Assembly: GCA_034509925.1 (NCBI GenBank)
Contig: CM067531.1
Location: 8,645,819 to 8,709,818 of the forward strand
DNA: 64,000 nt
Direction of reading: 5' to 3'
Source of the DNA: Hirudinaria manillensis
Taxonomy: Eukaryota; Annelida; Clitellata; Hirudinida; Hirudinidae
This document shows positions 18,560 through 30,230 of the stretch, in pieces; position 1 is the first letter of the stretch; every line of letters starts with the position of its first letter. Made by a program: the position numbers and the translations under genes. Under the pieces are notes generated by a model, which was not told the DNA's origin, ran no database searches, and saw only the letters and a program-made list of their open reading frames with translations.

Positions 18560-18725
18560 CCCTGCAGTGTCTTTAATATGATGTCGTGGCGCTTCTTGAA
18601 ATTGTCCAGCCAGCCTTTCGCGTGCGTTTCTGAGTTGACATTTGTAAATCTTCACTCCAAGTCGCTATTCTCACACAAAATCTCGACATTCACTCTCAAT
18701 CCTAATTCATTATAATGAGTTTTAA
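18560..18725 (-). pseudogene. CENP-B/Tigger-type HTH remnant
   Basis: A close copy of 13612-13790, with WLDNFKKRHDI retained on the minus strand and an internal stop. Confidence 0.5.
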
Positions 18726-18928
18726 ACAAATTAAATTTAAATCTACATCAATTCAGATGAACAAATTGTCAACATTTTTTTTAAATTAATTAAATTGATA
18801 GCATTATTATTACAGTTATAAATTTTAATCAAATAAATTCAAGAACGCGTTATTTTTTTTTCGTGTTATTTGTATTTGAGCATATTTTTCAAAATAGTAA
18901 AAAGGTAAATAATGAAACAATTTTAAGA

Positions 18929-19867
18929 TTATTGAATATCGATGTCATAATCAGATATTCTGAACTTGGCATTCTCAACGTGTTCCAGGATCCATGGATG
19001 GTTCAATACTTGATCGGCCGTGTACCTTTTTGACGGGTCCTTCACCAAGAGCTTTGAAATCAAATCTTTCGCACCTGCTGACACGTAATAATCGGATTCA
19101 CAGTACGTTTTATATTTATCGCACACAATGGACTGGAAAAGTGAATCGAGGCAGAATTTGCAATTTTGATGGCGACAGAAGCATTCCCTTTGTGGGGTGA
19201 ATGGCAAATCACCATATATCATTTCGAATAAGACGACTCCAAGACTCCACATGTCACACATTATGGTGGAATGGATGTCATATCCTAAGCAAGTCTCTGC
19301 GACTTCTGGAGCCATGTATTGAGGAGTCCCAGCCTCCGATATGAAAATATCATTCTTGTGATCCTCGCAACAGGGTTTTCTCGAAACTCCCGATGCTAAT
19401 CCAAAGTCTATGAGCTTGACGGGAAATATATCTTTAGTGGAGCACATGATATTCTCTAATTTCACGTCTCTGTGTGCGATACCAAATTGGTGAAGGTATT
19501 TCAAGGCCAATGCGACATCCCTTATAACTATGGCTATGTCCATCTCTTCCAATAATCCGTTGACCACCATGCGGTCGAACAACGAACCGTGGTTTAATTT
19601 CTCCATGACTATGAACAGATGGGAATCTTCCAAATAATAATCTTCCATCTGCACAAAGTTTGGATGACACACAGCCAGCGACAAAACGTCCAATTCAACA
19701 TTGGCGTTTTCTATTGCTTTAGGAGATTTCAATTCGATGGTCTTAAGGGCATATTGGCAATTCGTATGTCTGCTGACCACAGTCCTAATGCTGCCGTTCA
19801 TACCTTTACCGATGACTTGTTCGGTAAATTGGTAATTTGAACTGAGCGTGTCATTGAAGCCGTCCAT
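18929..19867 (-). CDS. K1d: MNK-like Ser/Thr protein kinase
   Basis: A complete 312-aa copy. Specific residues are I19 (unique, just before the glycine loop), R33, K50 (shared only with K1h), I147, I202 and L240. Catalytic motifs and the cysteine insert are intact. TATA-like box at 19924-19929. Confidence 0.92.
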   Translation of the reverse strand: MDGFNDTLSSNYQFTEQVIGKGMNGSIRTVVSRHTNCQYALKTIELKSPKAIENANVELDVLSLAVCHPNFVQMEDYYLEDSHLFIVMEKLNHGSLFDRMVVNGLLEEMDIAIVIRDVALALKYLHQFGIAHRDVKLENIMCSTKDIFPVKLIDFGLASGVSRKPCCEDHKNDIFISEAGTPQYMAPEVAETCLGYDIHSTIMCDMWSLGVVLFEMIYGDLPFTPQRECFCRHQNCKFCLDSLFQSIVCDKYKTYCESDYYVSAGAKDLISKLLVKDPSKRYTADQVLNHPWILEHVENAKFRISDYDIDIQ

Positions 19868-20477
19868 ATTTTTAATGTCAACGAATTCTATTTTGTTAAT
19901 TTTAAGTTGAACAATGTCTCAGATTTATATCAAGGACTTCAACTCAAACCAACGCAGAACTCGCGATCAGGATTGATATTTTTTTGGATTTTTTTCATCG
20001 AGGTACTAATCCGATAGCGAAAAAGAGTCTGAATATAATAATCGAAATTAATTAGCCGTTAATCAATAATCGGAACGCTATGATAATTTTTGATAATAAT
20101 GGCGTTATTCAATTTAAAAAACATTTTTAATAATTTAATGTTAAATAAAAATAAATAAATAAATAAATTTATCTAAGATTTTTAAAAATTTTTGGCGCGC
20201 TTATTCGCAAATACGCGATTCGAAGCATAGGTTGAAAACTGTTTCGAATTTGTTGTATTTGTATTCTGCATCAGAATTTGGCGTCTTTCACTTTAACATT
20301 AATAAAGATAATAATTCAAAAAATAAGGCAAAAAAATTTGTTTGAAATATATATATTTGCACAAGATAGCATTATATTTATATGTATGTTTATCCATTAT
20401 ATATGATTTGCAACCTATATCTGTTATAAATATATAATTCATTTTATTATTTAATAATTTTGAAGCATATTTTAAAC
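19868..20477. other. Spacer between K1d and RING scrap
   Basis: K1 5' flank with a short AAATA-type tract near 20145-20170. No gene seen. Confidence 0.6.
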
Positions 20478-20591
20478 TTAAAATCTGGGCTTGAAAAAGA
20501 CCAGGTGGTTAAAATCGTGGCAGTTCTTTTGCCATGTACGCTCTTCTTCTTTTGTCTTCTCCATTTTGGACACTTTCTTGCATAAATGACA
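20478..20591 (-). pseudogene. RING C-terminal scrap upstream of K1d
   Basis: The same remnant type as 7011-7121, with one extra codon in the EE-rich stretch. It is truncated at the final Cys pair. Confidence 0.7.
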
Positions 20592-20799
20592 TAAATAAAA
20601 AGCAATTAAGCGACCTTAGGAATATTATAATTATCCTAAAATGTTGTTATAATCTCTAGCGTCAAATGAATTTCTAAATCAAATATATTTATGAACACCT
20701 TTATTTCTATTTCATGTTGTTTATTATAGAGCTAATTATTAAATAATAGAAAATTGATAAACCGTTCTTCTCCATAACCTATGTGAGATTCTTTGACTT

Positions 20800-22710
20800 T
20801 TAGAGAGATTCTTCGATCTTGACATTCTCAACGTGTTCCAGGATCCATGGATGGTTCAATACTTGATCGGCCGTGTACCTTTTGAATGGATTCTTCACCA
20901 AAAGTTTTGAAATCAAATCTTTCGCTCCGTCTAATACGTGACTAAGCGATTGCCAGCACACTGCATATCGTTGCTTCGAAATGGAGGTGAAGAGTGAGTT
21001 AAGGCACTGAGCGCAAGTTTTATATGGGCAGTCGCAATCCCTTTGTGGAGCGAAGGGATGTTGCCTAAAGACCATTTCGAATAAAACAACTCCTAAACTC
21101 CACATGTCACACATCTTGGTGGAATGGATGTTATTTCCCATGCGAGTCTCAACGACCTCTGGAGCCATGTAAGGAGGAGTTCCAACCACGGATAAGAAAA
21201 CATGATCGTTGTGATTCTTGCAACATCGTTTCCTCAATGGTCCCGATGCTAATCCGAAGTCTATGAGTTTGACAGGAAATATGTCTTTGGTAGAGCACAT
21301 GATGTTGTCTAATTTGATGTCTCTGTGTGCTATACCTAATTGATGAAGATATTTCAAGGCCGATGCGACATCTCTTATAACTCTGGCCGTGTACTTTTCT
21401 TTCAGACATTTGTTGGCTGCAAGGAGATGAAACAACGATCCGTAATTTAATTTCTCCATGACTATGAACAGTTGGGTATCTTCCAAATAATATTCTTCCA
21501 TCTGCACAAAGTTTGGATGTCCCTTTACCAATGACAATGTGTCGAATTCGACATTGGCATTGTCTACCGCTTCTTCATCATTCAGCTCGATGGTTTTAAG
21601 AGCATATTGGCGATTCGTACGTTTGTTGATGACAGTCTTAATATTGCCGCTCATACCACAGCCAAGAACTTTCTTAGTAAGTTCGTAATTTGAATCTAGC
21701 GTTTTAAGCACGTCCTCCTTTTGAATAACAGGTGTGGCTTCTAAAGTTGGTACGATATTCGTTTCCGTGGTCAGGGATTTATTGCATTTCATCTCGGCTT
21801 TGGACTGCAAATCGTTGCAGACGTTGTCCTTTGTTTCGTACTTCACGATCCAAGGATGCTGCAGAACTTGTTCGGGAGTGTAACGTTTAGCTGGATCTTT
21901 TTCCAGCAGCTTTGAAATGAGGTCCCTGGCCTCCGGAGAAATGTTATTCCAAGTAACCGGCATATCGAGACGTCCCTCTATGATTTTGAGAAACACGGCA
22001 CTTAGGCAGAGGTGGCAAGAATCGTCTGTGCAGTTGTAGCATTTGCCCGAATTTGTGAACGGTTTTGATCCAGCAAGAATTTCGAACATGAGCGCTCCAA
22101 AATTCCACATATCGCTTTGCTTGCCATAGTAATCCCTAATTTCGAAGAACCCTTTGGCAATCTCTGGAGCTAGGTATGATGGAACGTTTGAGAGCATTTC
22201 GTCATTGTTTTCGAGACGACAGTCTCCATTCTTCACGGCCATTTCAAATCCGCCCAATTTCACAGGAAGATGTTTGCTATCAGATACAAATATGTTTTCA
22301 AATTTCAAGTTTCTATGGACAATATTACATTTGTGGACATGACGCAAGGCCTCTGCCACTCCTTTAAGTGTGCTTGCAGCAAATTGCTCAGTAACCGGTC
22401 CATGAAGCTGTAAATAATCTGTCAGCGATGCGTAGTTTAACTTTTCTGTGATGATATATAGGTTTTTCTCCTCACGATAAAAGTCCTCCAAATGAACGAT
22501 GTTTGCATGAGAAGAACATTGTGTCAGGACGCCTAACTCTTGCATTGCCGTTTCGAATCTATATTCGGGATGTAATGGAAGAGTTGTGAGCGTGTATTGG
22601 ACTTTTGTCTTCTTGTCGACGACGGTATTCGTCGTCCTCCACCCGACCTCGTTTGTGTCATCCAGGATTTGGTATGTCCCGTAGAACTTCTCAATGTCGT
22701 CGAAACCCAT
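20800..22710 (-). CDS. K2b: tandem pseudokinase-kinase, MNK-like
   Basis: 636 aa, one residue shorter in the linker (QKEDVLKT instead of QKEEKKLKT). Domain 1 shows the same losses as K2a (T42, HRN, GFE). Domain 2 keeps K, HRD and DFG, but the catalytic loop reads HRDIKLDN where the other copies have LEN, a conservative change. Domain 1 ends WIVKYETKDN rather than WIKKYGKKDN. All eight cysteines of the two inserts are retained. Confidence 0.92.
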   Translation of the reverse strand: MGFDDIEKFYGTYQILDDTNEVGWRTTNTVVDKKTKVQYTLTTLPLHPEYRFETAMQELGVLTQCSSHANIVHLEDFYREEKNLYIITEKLNYASLTDYLQLHGPVTEQFAASTLKGVAEALRHVHKCNIVHRNLKFENIFVSDSKHLPVKLGGFEMAVKNGDCRLENNDEMLSNVPSYLAPEIAKGFFEIRDYYGKQSDMWNFGALMFEILAGSKPFTNSGKCYNCTDDSCHLCLSAVFLKIIEGRLDMPVTWNNISPEARDLISKLLEKDPAKRYTPEQVLQHPWIVKYETKDNVCNDLQSKAEMKCNKSLTTETNIVPTLEATPVIQKEDVLKTLDSNYELTKKVLGCGMSGNIKTVINKRTNRQYALKTIELNDEEAVDNANVEFDTLSLVKGHPNFVQMEEYYLEDTQLFIVMEKLNYGSLFHLLAANKCLKEKYTARVIRDVASALKYLHQLGIAHRDIKLDNIMCSTKDIFPVKLIDFGLASGPLRKRCCKNHNDHVFLSVVGTPPYMAPEVVETRMGNNIHSTKMCDMWSLGVVLFEMVFRQHPFAPQRDCDCPYKTCAQCLNSLFTSISKQRYAVCWQSLSHVLDGAKDLISKLLVKNPFKRYTADQVLNHPWILEHVENVKIEESL

Positions 22711-23188
22711 ATTCGTTAATTTTAACTTGAAGTATATCAGGTTGAAATAAGAGGCTCAAAGAAATCAGAACACGAGACTAGAAATTGTTCGTTTTTTTAC
22801 ATTTTTTTCTACCCCGTTATGGAAAAAGATTCTGAATATAATATTCGAAATTAATTAGCCGTTAATTAATAATCAGAACATGATAATTTATGTTAATAAT
22901 GGCGTTAGTTAATATAAAAAACATGTTTAATAATTTTAATGTGACAAATTAAATGAATAAATTTATTTTAGACGTTAAAAAATTTTTGTCGCGCTTATTC
23001 GCAAATACGCGATTCGAAGCATAGATTGAAAACTGTTTCGAATTCGATATTTTTGTACTCTGCATGAGAATTTGGCATCTTTCAGTGTAATATTATAAAG
23101 GATAATAATTCAAAAATTAATGCGAAAAAATTCGTTTGGAATATATATTTACTTACGATGACAATTGCATATGTACGTTTATGAATTT
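22711..23188. other. K2b upstream spacer
   Basis: K2 5' flank with the shared block. It lacks the long AATA tract of K2a. It ends at the non-LTR insertion point. No gene seen. Confidence 0.6.
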
Positions 23189-26100
23189 ATATGCCGCTGC
23201 CACGCTGGTGGGTTAATCGTCGAACGTCACCGGGCCGGATGCATACCACAGTATGTGTTTCGAGTTCACCTCCGGACTACAACCTGCCAAGACCAAGGAT
23301 CAAGTTCCCCACAACCAAAGAGAAAGTGGTATGGCAAGAACTAGAGAAGGTCCTGCTACGAAAGCTGAAGAAGCTCCTGAAGACAGAGAGCTCAATGAAA
23401 GCCTTTACGGGCATCGTATTCGAGACTTGTATGGAAAAGTTTGGGCCCAAGGCCATCTGTTGCCGTGGCCAGGTCGCGAACGTCCAGAACAAACGTCAGA
23501 GAGAACTTCAGCAGCTGAGGAAGGAGAAGAAGGCGCTGCAACGCCGGTGGAAGCGGGCAAACGATGCAGAAAAAGAAGGCCTCTCCGTTCTGTGGGGTGA
23601 GGTAAAGAAACGGGCGGCTGCTGTTCGGCAGGAGCCTAAGGTCAGGCAGAAGAAGTACGAAAAACGCAGAGCAAGAGCGAGTTTCTTCAAGGACCCTTAC
23701 AAATACGGGAAATCAATGCTCGACCCACCCAAGTCAGGGACTCTCAGCGTGGAGCAGACCGTGCTGGAAGACCACCTCATCCGAACGTACAGCGACGCCC
23801 ACCGCAGCAGCCCATTGGAAGAGAGATCAGACATCCCATCGGTCCCTGAGCCTGTCAGCGCGTTCGACCCAACAACGCCGACCCTCGACGACATCAGGGC
23901 CATCGTGCGAAAGGCAAGGAATCGCTCAGCACCAGGAGCCAACGGAATCCCCTACCTGGTATACAAAAGGTGCCCCAACGTCATTAGGCTTCTCCACGGG
24001 TTCATCGAGGAGGCATGGAGATCGGGTACCGTGAGTGACGAATGGAAGAGGGCCGAGGGCTTTTTCATCCCCAAGGAGAAGAACTCCAGCAGCCTCAACC
24101 AATTCAGGCCGATTTCGTTGCTGAACGTGGAAGGAATGATATTCTTCGCCATCATGGCCCAGAGGCTCATGCACTTCGTGATGGCAAATCAGTACGTCAA
24201 TGCCTCAGTGCAGATAGGAGGGGTCCCTGACGTCCCAGGGTGTATAGAACACACCACCATGTTGTGGGAGGCAATTCAGCAAGCCAAAAGCAACCGCCTC
24301 AGTCTGTACGTCGTCTGGCTGGACCTGGCCTACGTCTATGGATCCGTACCCCATCGGCTCATCTGGGACGCGTTGGAGAGTCACCACGTGCCGGACCACG
24401 TGATCAGAATCCTCCAAGATTATTTCAACGGGTTCGAGATGTAGTTTACGACAGGACAGTTCACTACAGACTGGGTTCGGTTGCAAGTGGGTATCGCCAT
24501 GGGTTGTGCCATTTCACCCGCCCTTTTCGTGCTGGCTATGCAGGTCATCCTCAGTACAGCTGGCCCGATCATTCCGGAGGCTAGTATCGGCAATAGACTG
24601 ACCATGCTACAAATCAAGGCCTTTATGGATGATATCACTCTCGTCAAGAATAGGAAACAAGTCATGCAAGGGGCCCTGGACAGGCTAAATGACATGCTTG
24701 GGCGGTGCAGAATGGCATTCAAGCCCGCGAAATCTAGAAGCCCATCCTCACCAGAGGCGAAATTCGCGAGGATGTGGTCTTCTCGGTGGCAGGGCAGATA
24801 GTACCAACGGTGGCGGAAGAACCCGTGAAAAGCCTAGGAAGGGTATTTGACGAAATCCTGACCGACAAATGCCAGGAAAAAGCCATCAAAAGGCTCGCCC
24901 AGGAAGGGATGGAGGCAATCGACAAAGTCCCTCTGCCAGGAAAATTCAAGGTGTGGCTGTCTCAGTTTGTTCTGCTTCCAAGACTCCTATGGCCTCTCAC
25001 CATCTATGAGATCGGCCTGTCTTCCGTCGAGTCGTTGGAAAGGAGCTACAGCCGGAGAGTAAGATTATGCCTGGGTTTTCCGCCGGGACTGTCGTCGGTT
25101 GCTCTCTACAGCAAGAGCGCAAAACTGCGCCTTCCGTTACGATCCATCGTCGAACAATACAAGATTGGAAAGATCCGAACGCAGCGGATGATGAACAACT
25201 CCGCGGATACATTAATCCGGGAAGTTGCGCCGCCGCTGAGATCAGGAAGAAAGTTCAAGGCCCAGGAGGAGATCACCAAGTCGGAAGAAGCCCTGAAATT
25301 CGAAGAGATAAGAGGTCCGGTGCAAAGCGACCGTCACGGCGTGGGCTGGAACCATTTCACAAGATGGTCAAAGGCGAGCTCTCCACTTAGAGCTACGATG
25401 GTGATCCAGGAAAGGAGGAGGGAAATTGAGAGCGCGCGAATAGCCAAGGCAGTTCAGGAGTCCCAACAAGGGCAATGGACCATGTGGGAAGAAGTCCTCC
25501 AGAGATCGATAACGTGGCAGGAAATATGGAACATGTCCCCATTCAGGCTGGCTTTCGTTGTTCGCGAGGTCTATGACGTGCTGCCCTCGCGCGACAACCT
25601 GCAACGATGGAGGATGGCACAGAACATTGAGTGCACGCTCTGTGGAGAAAGACAAACACTCCGTCACGTACTGTCTGGCTGCAGTTACGCCCTGGCGCAT
25701 GGTCGCTTTACATGGCGTCACAACCAAGTTCTGCTGGCCGTAACCGAAGCCATCAAGAAAACCTGCTCCAGCGCCAACGCAAGAGAATCGGTTCCACAGA
25801 GGGGGACATACTTCTTACGAGAGGGCGCCTCCCAATGCGCAAAGAACAGATGTGCGTCAAAAAGGAGCCAACTCCTCGAGATTGCCAACGATTGGGAGAT
25901 AGCGGCAGATATCGCAGGGTTGAGGCACTATCCCCAGGTGCTAGCAGAAAGTGCACTCGTCCTGGCAGAGTTGACAGTGCCCTGGGAAGATAGAATGGAT
26001 CTTAGCAACAGTCTGAAAGAGAAAAATACCTGGACCTAACGATGGACCTCAGACAGAAGGGGTGCAGGGTTTGTTTCCTTGCCATAGAGGTGGGAGCAAG

Positions 26101-26772
26101 GGGACTCATCGGAAAGTCTACCTACGCGTTCCTGCGAGAGGTCGGCCTAACCAGTAGCGCCAGGTCAAAATCCATGGCAAAGATGTCCAGGGCTGCTGAG
26201 GCGGCGTCGCAGTGGATATGGTCAAAGAGGGACGCCAAGTAGTCTCCCATGAAGAACCGTGGACAATCCATCGACCAGTGCTCAAAACCACCTCTCGGCT
26301 CGATCCACAACTCGAGGCGAGTACAAAGGCAGCTGAAGGCTTTTATAGGCAACGACCGAGTCGAAAGGTCACGCGGCTGTACCAGTGGCCAAATCTATCC
26401 AATCGAAAGCTTACCAAGCTCAACCAATTGGAAGACTCCAGGCATAGTCCCCTGAAAGGACGGCGCTAATGACAGCTATTTAAGCTGCGTACCTGAGCTC
26501 CGCTGGCAGTTCGATGTCGGTTTTGGGCGCGAGAGTTGTAGTGAGCGAGGGTTGCGTGCTATGGCGATTGTCTTGATTGCGCGTTGTATTATGGGACGAA
26601 GAGAGAGAGAGAGAGGGGGGGAGGCAGGTGTGCGAAAGGTTCGACCGTCAAGAACATCCGCCTGATCAGCGGGTGTGGCCCGGCCCCGGAGAACGTCAGA
26701 GGTATAATGGGCCGAAACGTTTGCAGATGGGACAACCTCTCTGAGGATTCTTGTCGGCGCTCGCATAGAGTA
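23189..26772 (+). mobile_element. Near-full R2/Hero-like non-LTR retrotransposon, inactive
   Basis: The 5' junction follows TTTATGAATTTATA and the 3' junction precedes TTATGTGATTTGCAAG, consistent with insertion into K2 flank. The single ORF is broken by an in-frame TAG at 24442-24444, a frameshift near 24735 and another near 26025. The 3' UTR (26243-26772) holds a GA-rich tract at about 26597-26620 and the CCGGAGAACGTCAG segment shared with the other subfamily. Four loci share this insertion site, so it was a single insertion before array growth. Confidence 0.85.
23191..26242 (+). pseudogene. Non-LTR RT-endonuclease ORF, three lesions
   Basis: Domains in order: a basic N-terminal coiled region, then RT motifs including RNRSAPGANGIPYLVY, NQFRPISLLN, VWLDLAYVYGSVPH, GIAMGCAISPALF and the catalytic FMDD. 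These are followed by a thumb region, a CCHC finger (C-x2-C-x7-H-x4-C at ECTLCGERQTLRHVLSGC), and a restriction-like endonuclease with HYPQV and ELTVPWEDRM. The RPD part of the nuclease is deleted (ESALVLAELT), which should abolish cleavage even apart from the frameshifts. The finger and nuclease order is typical of R2-type elements. Confidence 0.8.
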
Positions 26773-27219
26773 TCAATTTCTTTCTTATGTGATTTGCAAG
26801 CGAGATTCTGTTTTAGATATGTAAATTATGCTATTATTTAATAATATTAAATCAGTTTTAACCTTAAAATCTGGGTTTGAAAAACTTCAAGCAGTTAAAA
26901 TCGATTTTGTTCTCTGAGAGGGGCATCTCGATAACATTTCTTCGGAAAGGTTTCGTTGATGCCTGCTACATGTAGGTTGAAAACTATTTCGAATTCGTTG
27001 TATTTGTATTCTGCATCAGAAATTGGCGTCCTTTATTTTAATATTAAAAAGGATAATAATTCAAAAAATAAGGCGAAAAGATTCATTTGGAATATATATT
27101 TACTTGCAATAACATTTGTATATATACGTGTATGAATTTATAAGTGATTTGCAAGAGAGATTCCGTTATAATTATGTAAATTATTATATTAAGTCATAAT
27201 ATTAAAGCATATTTTAACC
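26773..27219. other. Duplicated RING/K1 flank after the non-LTR
   Basis: K2/K1 5' flank resumes after the transposon. It contains a first short RING scrap (26864-26906) and then a repeat of the flank. No gene seen. Confidence 0.55.
26864..26906 (-). pseudogene. Short RING C-terminal scrap
   Basis: Only DFNCLKFFKPRF and a stop remain on the minus strand, so just the last dozen codons of RING. A second, longer scrap follows at 27220-27333. Confidence 0.55.
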
Positions 27220-27333
27220 TTAAAATCTGGGTTTGAAAAAGACCAGGTGGTTAAAATCGTGGCCGTTCTTTTGCCATGTACGCTCTTCTTCTTTCGTCTT
27301 CTCCATTATGGACACCTTCTTGCATAAATGCCA
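27220..27333 (-). pseudogene. RING C-terminal scrap
   Basis: The same remnant as 7011-7121, but the first cysteine of the final pair has become Trp (WHLC). Confidence 0.65.
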
Positions 27334-27532
27334 TAAAGGAATTGTAATTAAGCGACTTTAGGAATATTGTGATTATCCTAAAATTCTTTTGTTACGGCCA
27401 AGTTTCGCTACTACCCCATCCGTCGGGACCTAGCAAAAGTATCACAGTAGCGAGAGTGGCATAGTAACGATGGTTTGTAAAAATGGCCTTTTTTTATCGA
27501 ATAAAAACGGCTTTATTTTCTCAAGTTACCCA

Positions 27533-27795
27533 TCAGCTCAGTCTAAAGCTGTCATAATCGTTGGCTGCCGCCTTTAGGCAGATATCGTTTTCTAGCCGAT
27601 CGCACTCTTGCACAGGACTTGCGACTATCGCTTCAGCTTCACCCGGAACAATCTTGAACGTGACGCCGTGGCGCATCCTGGAATTGTCCAGCCAACCTTT
27701 CCATGCTTTTCTGACCTGAAATTTGTTAATCCTTCAACTCGCAATTCTCACATAAAATATCGACATTCATTCCTGTTTCATTAATAAGTGTTTAA
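27533..27795 (-). pseudogene. CENP-B/Tigger-type remnant, fuller form
   Basis: The minus-strand frame reads MNVDILCENCELKD with a stop, then KGWLDNSRMRHGVTFKIV, PGEAEAIVASPVQE, an acidic tail and a TGA at 27533-27535. An AATAAA follows at 27512-27517. The WLDN..RHGV and GE order fits the second HTH of CENP-B/Tigger proteins. The DDE domain is absent. Repeated at 29808, 31608 and 39412. Confidence 0.55.
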
Positions 27796-27951
27796 ACAAA
27801 TTAAATACATTAAATAACAATTCAAGTGAACAATTTAACAATGTTTTTAAATAAAATAAATTGAAGAACGCGTTATTTTTTTTTCGTGTTATTTGTATTT
27901 GAGCATATTTTTCAAAATAGTAAAAAGGTAAACAATGAAACAATTTTAAGA

Positions 27952-28890
27952 TTATTGAATATCAATATCATAATCAGATATTCTGAATTTGGCATCCTCA
28001 ACGTGTTCCAGGATCCATGGATGGTTCAATACTTGATCGGCCGTGTACCTTTTTGACGGGTCCTTCACCAAGAGCTTTGAAATCAAATCTTTCGCACCTG
28101 CTGACACGTAATAATCGGATTCACAGTACGTTTTATATTTATCGCACACAATGGACTGGAAAAGTGAATCGAGGCAGAATTTGCAATTTTGATGGCGACA
28201 GAAGCATTCCCTTTGTGGGGTGAATGGCAAATCACCATATATCATTTCGAATAAGACGACTCCAAGACTCCACATGTCACACATTATGGTGGAATGGATG
28301 TCATATCCTAAGCAAGTCTCTGCGACTTCTGGAGCCATGTATTGAGGAGTCCCAGCCTCCGATATGAAAATATCATTCTTGTGATCCTCGCAACAAGGCT
28401 TTCTGGAAACTCCCGATGCTAATCCAAAGTCTATGAGCTTGACGGGAAATATATCTTTAGTGGAGCACATGATATTCTCTAATTTCACGTCTCTGTGTGC
28501 GATACCAAATTGGTGAAGGTATTTCAAGGCCAATGCGACATCCCTTATAACTATGGCTATGTCCATCTCTTCCAATAATCCGTTGACCACCATGCGGTCG
28601 AACAACGAACCGTGGTTCAATTTCTCCATGACTATGAACAGATGAGAATCTTCCAAATAATAATCTTCCATCTGCACAAAGTTTGGATGACAAACTGCCA
28701 GCGACAAAACGTCCAATTCGACATTGGCGTTTTCTATTGCGCTGGGAGATTTCAACTCGATGGTCTTAAGGGCATATTGGCAATTCGTATGTTTGCTGAC
28801 CACAGTCCTAATGCTGCCGTTCATACCTTTACCGAGGACTTGTTCGGTAAATTGGTAATTTGAACTGAGCGTGTCATTGAAGCCGTCCAT
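27952..28890 (-). CDS. K1e: MNK-like Ser/Thr protein kinase
   Basis: A complete 312-aa copy, identical in protein sequence to K1f. Specific residues are K33, S50, I147, I202, L240 and D299 (shared only with K1f). Catalytic motifs and the cysteine insert are intact. Confidence 0.92.
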   Translation of the reverse strand: MDGFNDTLSSNYQFTEQVLGKGMNGSIRTVVSKHTNCQYALKTIELKSPSAIENANVELDVLSLAVCHPNFVQMEDYYLEDSHLFIVMEKLNHGSLFDRMVVNGLLEEMDIAIVIRDVALALKYLHQFGIAHRDVKLENIMCSTKDIFPVKLIDFGLASGVSRKPCCEDHKNDIFISEAGTPQYMAPEVAETCLGYDIHSTIMCDMWSLGVVLFEMIYGDLPFTPQRECFCRHQNCKFCLDSLFQSIVCDKYKTYCESDYYVSAGAKDLISKLLVKDPSKRYTADQVLNHPWILEHVEDAKFRISDYDIDIQ

Positions 28891-29494
28891 ATTTTTAATG
28901 TCAACGAATTCTATTTTGTTAATTTTAAGTTGAACAATGTCTCAGATTTATATCAGGGACTTCAACTCAACCAACTCAGAACACGCGACCGGAATGATAT
29001 TTTTTTTTGATTTTTTTCATCGAGGTACTAATCCGATAGCGAAAAAGATTCTGAATATAATAATCGAAATTAATTAGCCGTTAATCAATTAATGGAACGC
29101 TATGATAATTTAGGAAAATAATGGCGTTACTTAATATAATAAAACCTGTTTGATAATTTAATGTGACAAATTAAATAAATAAATTTATTTAAGATTTTTA
29201 AAAATTTTTGGCTCGCTTATTCGCAAATACGCGATTCGAAGCATAGGTTGAAAACTGTTTCGAATTTGTTGTATTTGTATTCTGCATCAGAATTTGGCGT
29301 CTTTCACTTTAACATTAATAAAGATTATAATTCAAAAAATAAGGCAAAAAAATTCGTTTGAAATATATATATTTGCACACGATAGCATTATATTTATATG
29401 TATGTTTATCCATTATATATGATTTGCAAGCGATATTCTGTTATAAATATATAATTCATTTTATTATTTAATAATTTTGAAGCATATTTTAAAC
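28891..29494. other. Spacer between K1e and RING scrap
   Basis: K1 5' flank with the TATA-like box at 28947-28952. No gene seen. The stretch at about 29177-29660 is the part missing after K1f. Confidence 0.6.
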
Positions 29495-29608
29495 TTAAAA
29501 TCTGGGTTTGAAAAAGACCAGGTGGTTAAAATCGTGGCCGTTCTTTTGCCATGTACGCTCTTCTTCTTTCGTCTTCTCCATTATGGACACCTTCTTGCAT
29601 AAATGCCA
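29495..29608 (-). pseudogene. RING C-terminal scrap
   Basis: Identical in type to 27220-27333, including the Trp replacing the first Cys of the final pair. Part of the duplicated unit. Confidence 0.65.
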
Positions 29609-29807
29609 TAAAGGAATTGTAATTAAGCGACTTTAGGAATATTGTGATTATCCTAAAATTCTTTTGTTACGGCCAAGTTTCGCTACTACCCCATCCGTCG
29701 GGACCTAGCAAAAGTATCACAGTAGCGAGAGTGGCATAGTAACGATGGTTTGTAAAAATGGCCTTTTTTTATCGAATAAAAACGGCTTTATTTTCTCAAG
29801 TTACCCA

Positions 29808-30070
29808 TCAGCTCAGTCTAAAGCTGTCATAATCGTTGGCTGCCGCCTTTAGGCAGATATCGTTTTCTAGCCGATCGCACTCTTGCACAGGACTTGCGAC
29901 TATCGCTTCAGCTTCACCCGGAACAATCTTGAACGTGACGCCGTGGCGCATCCTGGAATTGTCCAGCCAACCTTTCCATGCTTTTCTGACCTGAAATTTG
30001 TTAATCCTTCAACTCGCAATTCTCACATAAAATATCGACATTCATTCCTGTTTCATTAATAAGTGTTTAA
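29808..30070 (-). pseudogene. CENP-B/Tigger-type remnant
   Basis: Second copy in the tandem duplication, essentially identical to 27533-27795. Confidence 0.55.
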
Positions 30071-30230
30071 ACAAATTAAATACATTAAATAACAATTCAA
30101 GTGAACAATTTAACAATGTTTTTAAATAAAATAAATTGAAGAACGCGTTATTTTTTTTTTTTTCGTGTTATTTGTATTTGAGCATATTTTTCAAAATAGT
30201 AAAAAGGTAAACAATGAAACAATTTTCAGA

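Larger units (their letters stand above)
27388..29662. repeat. 2.28-kb tandem duplication unit, copy 1
   Basis: The segment from TTCTTTTGTTACGGCC through the Tigger remnant, K1e, its flank and a RING scrap is repeated immediately to the right. The offset is 2275 bp in the X segment and 2279 bp at K1, the difference being four T in a poly-T run. A third, shortened unit begins at about 31458. Confidence 0.85.
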
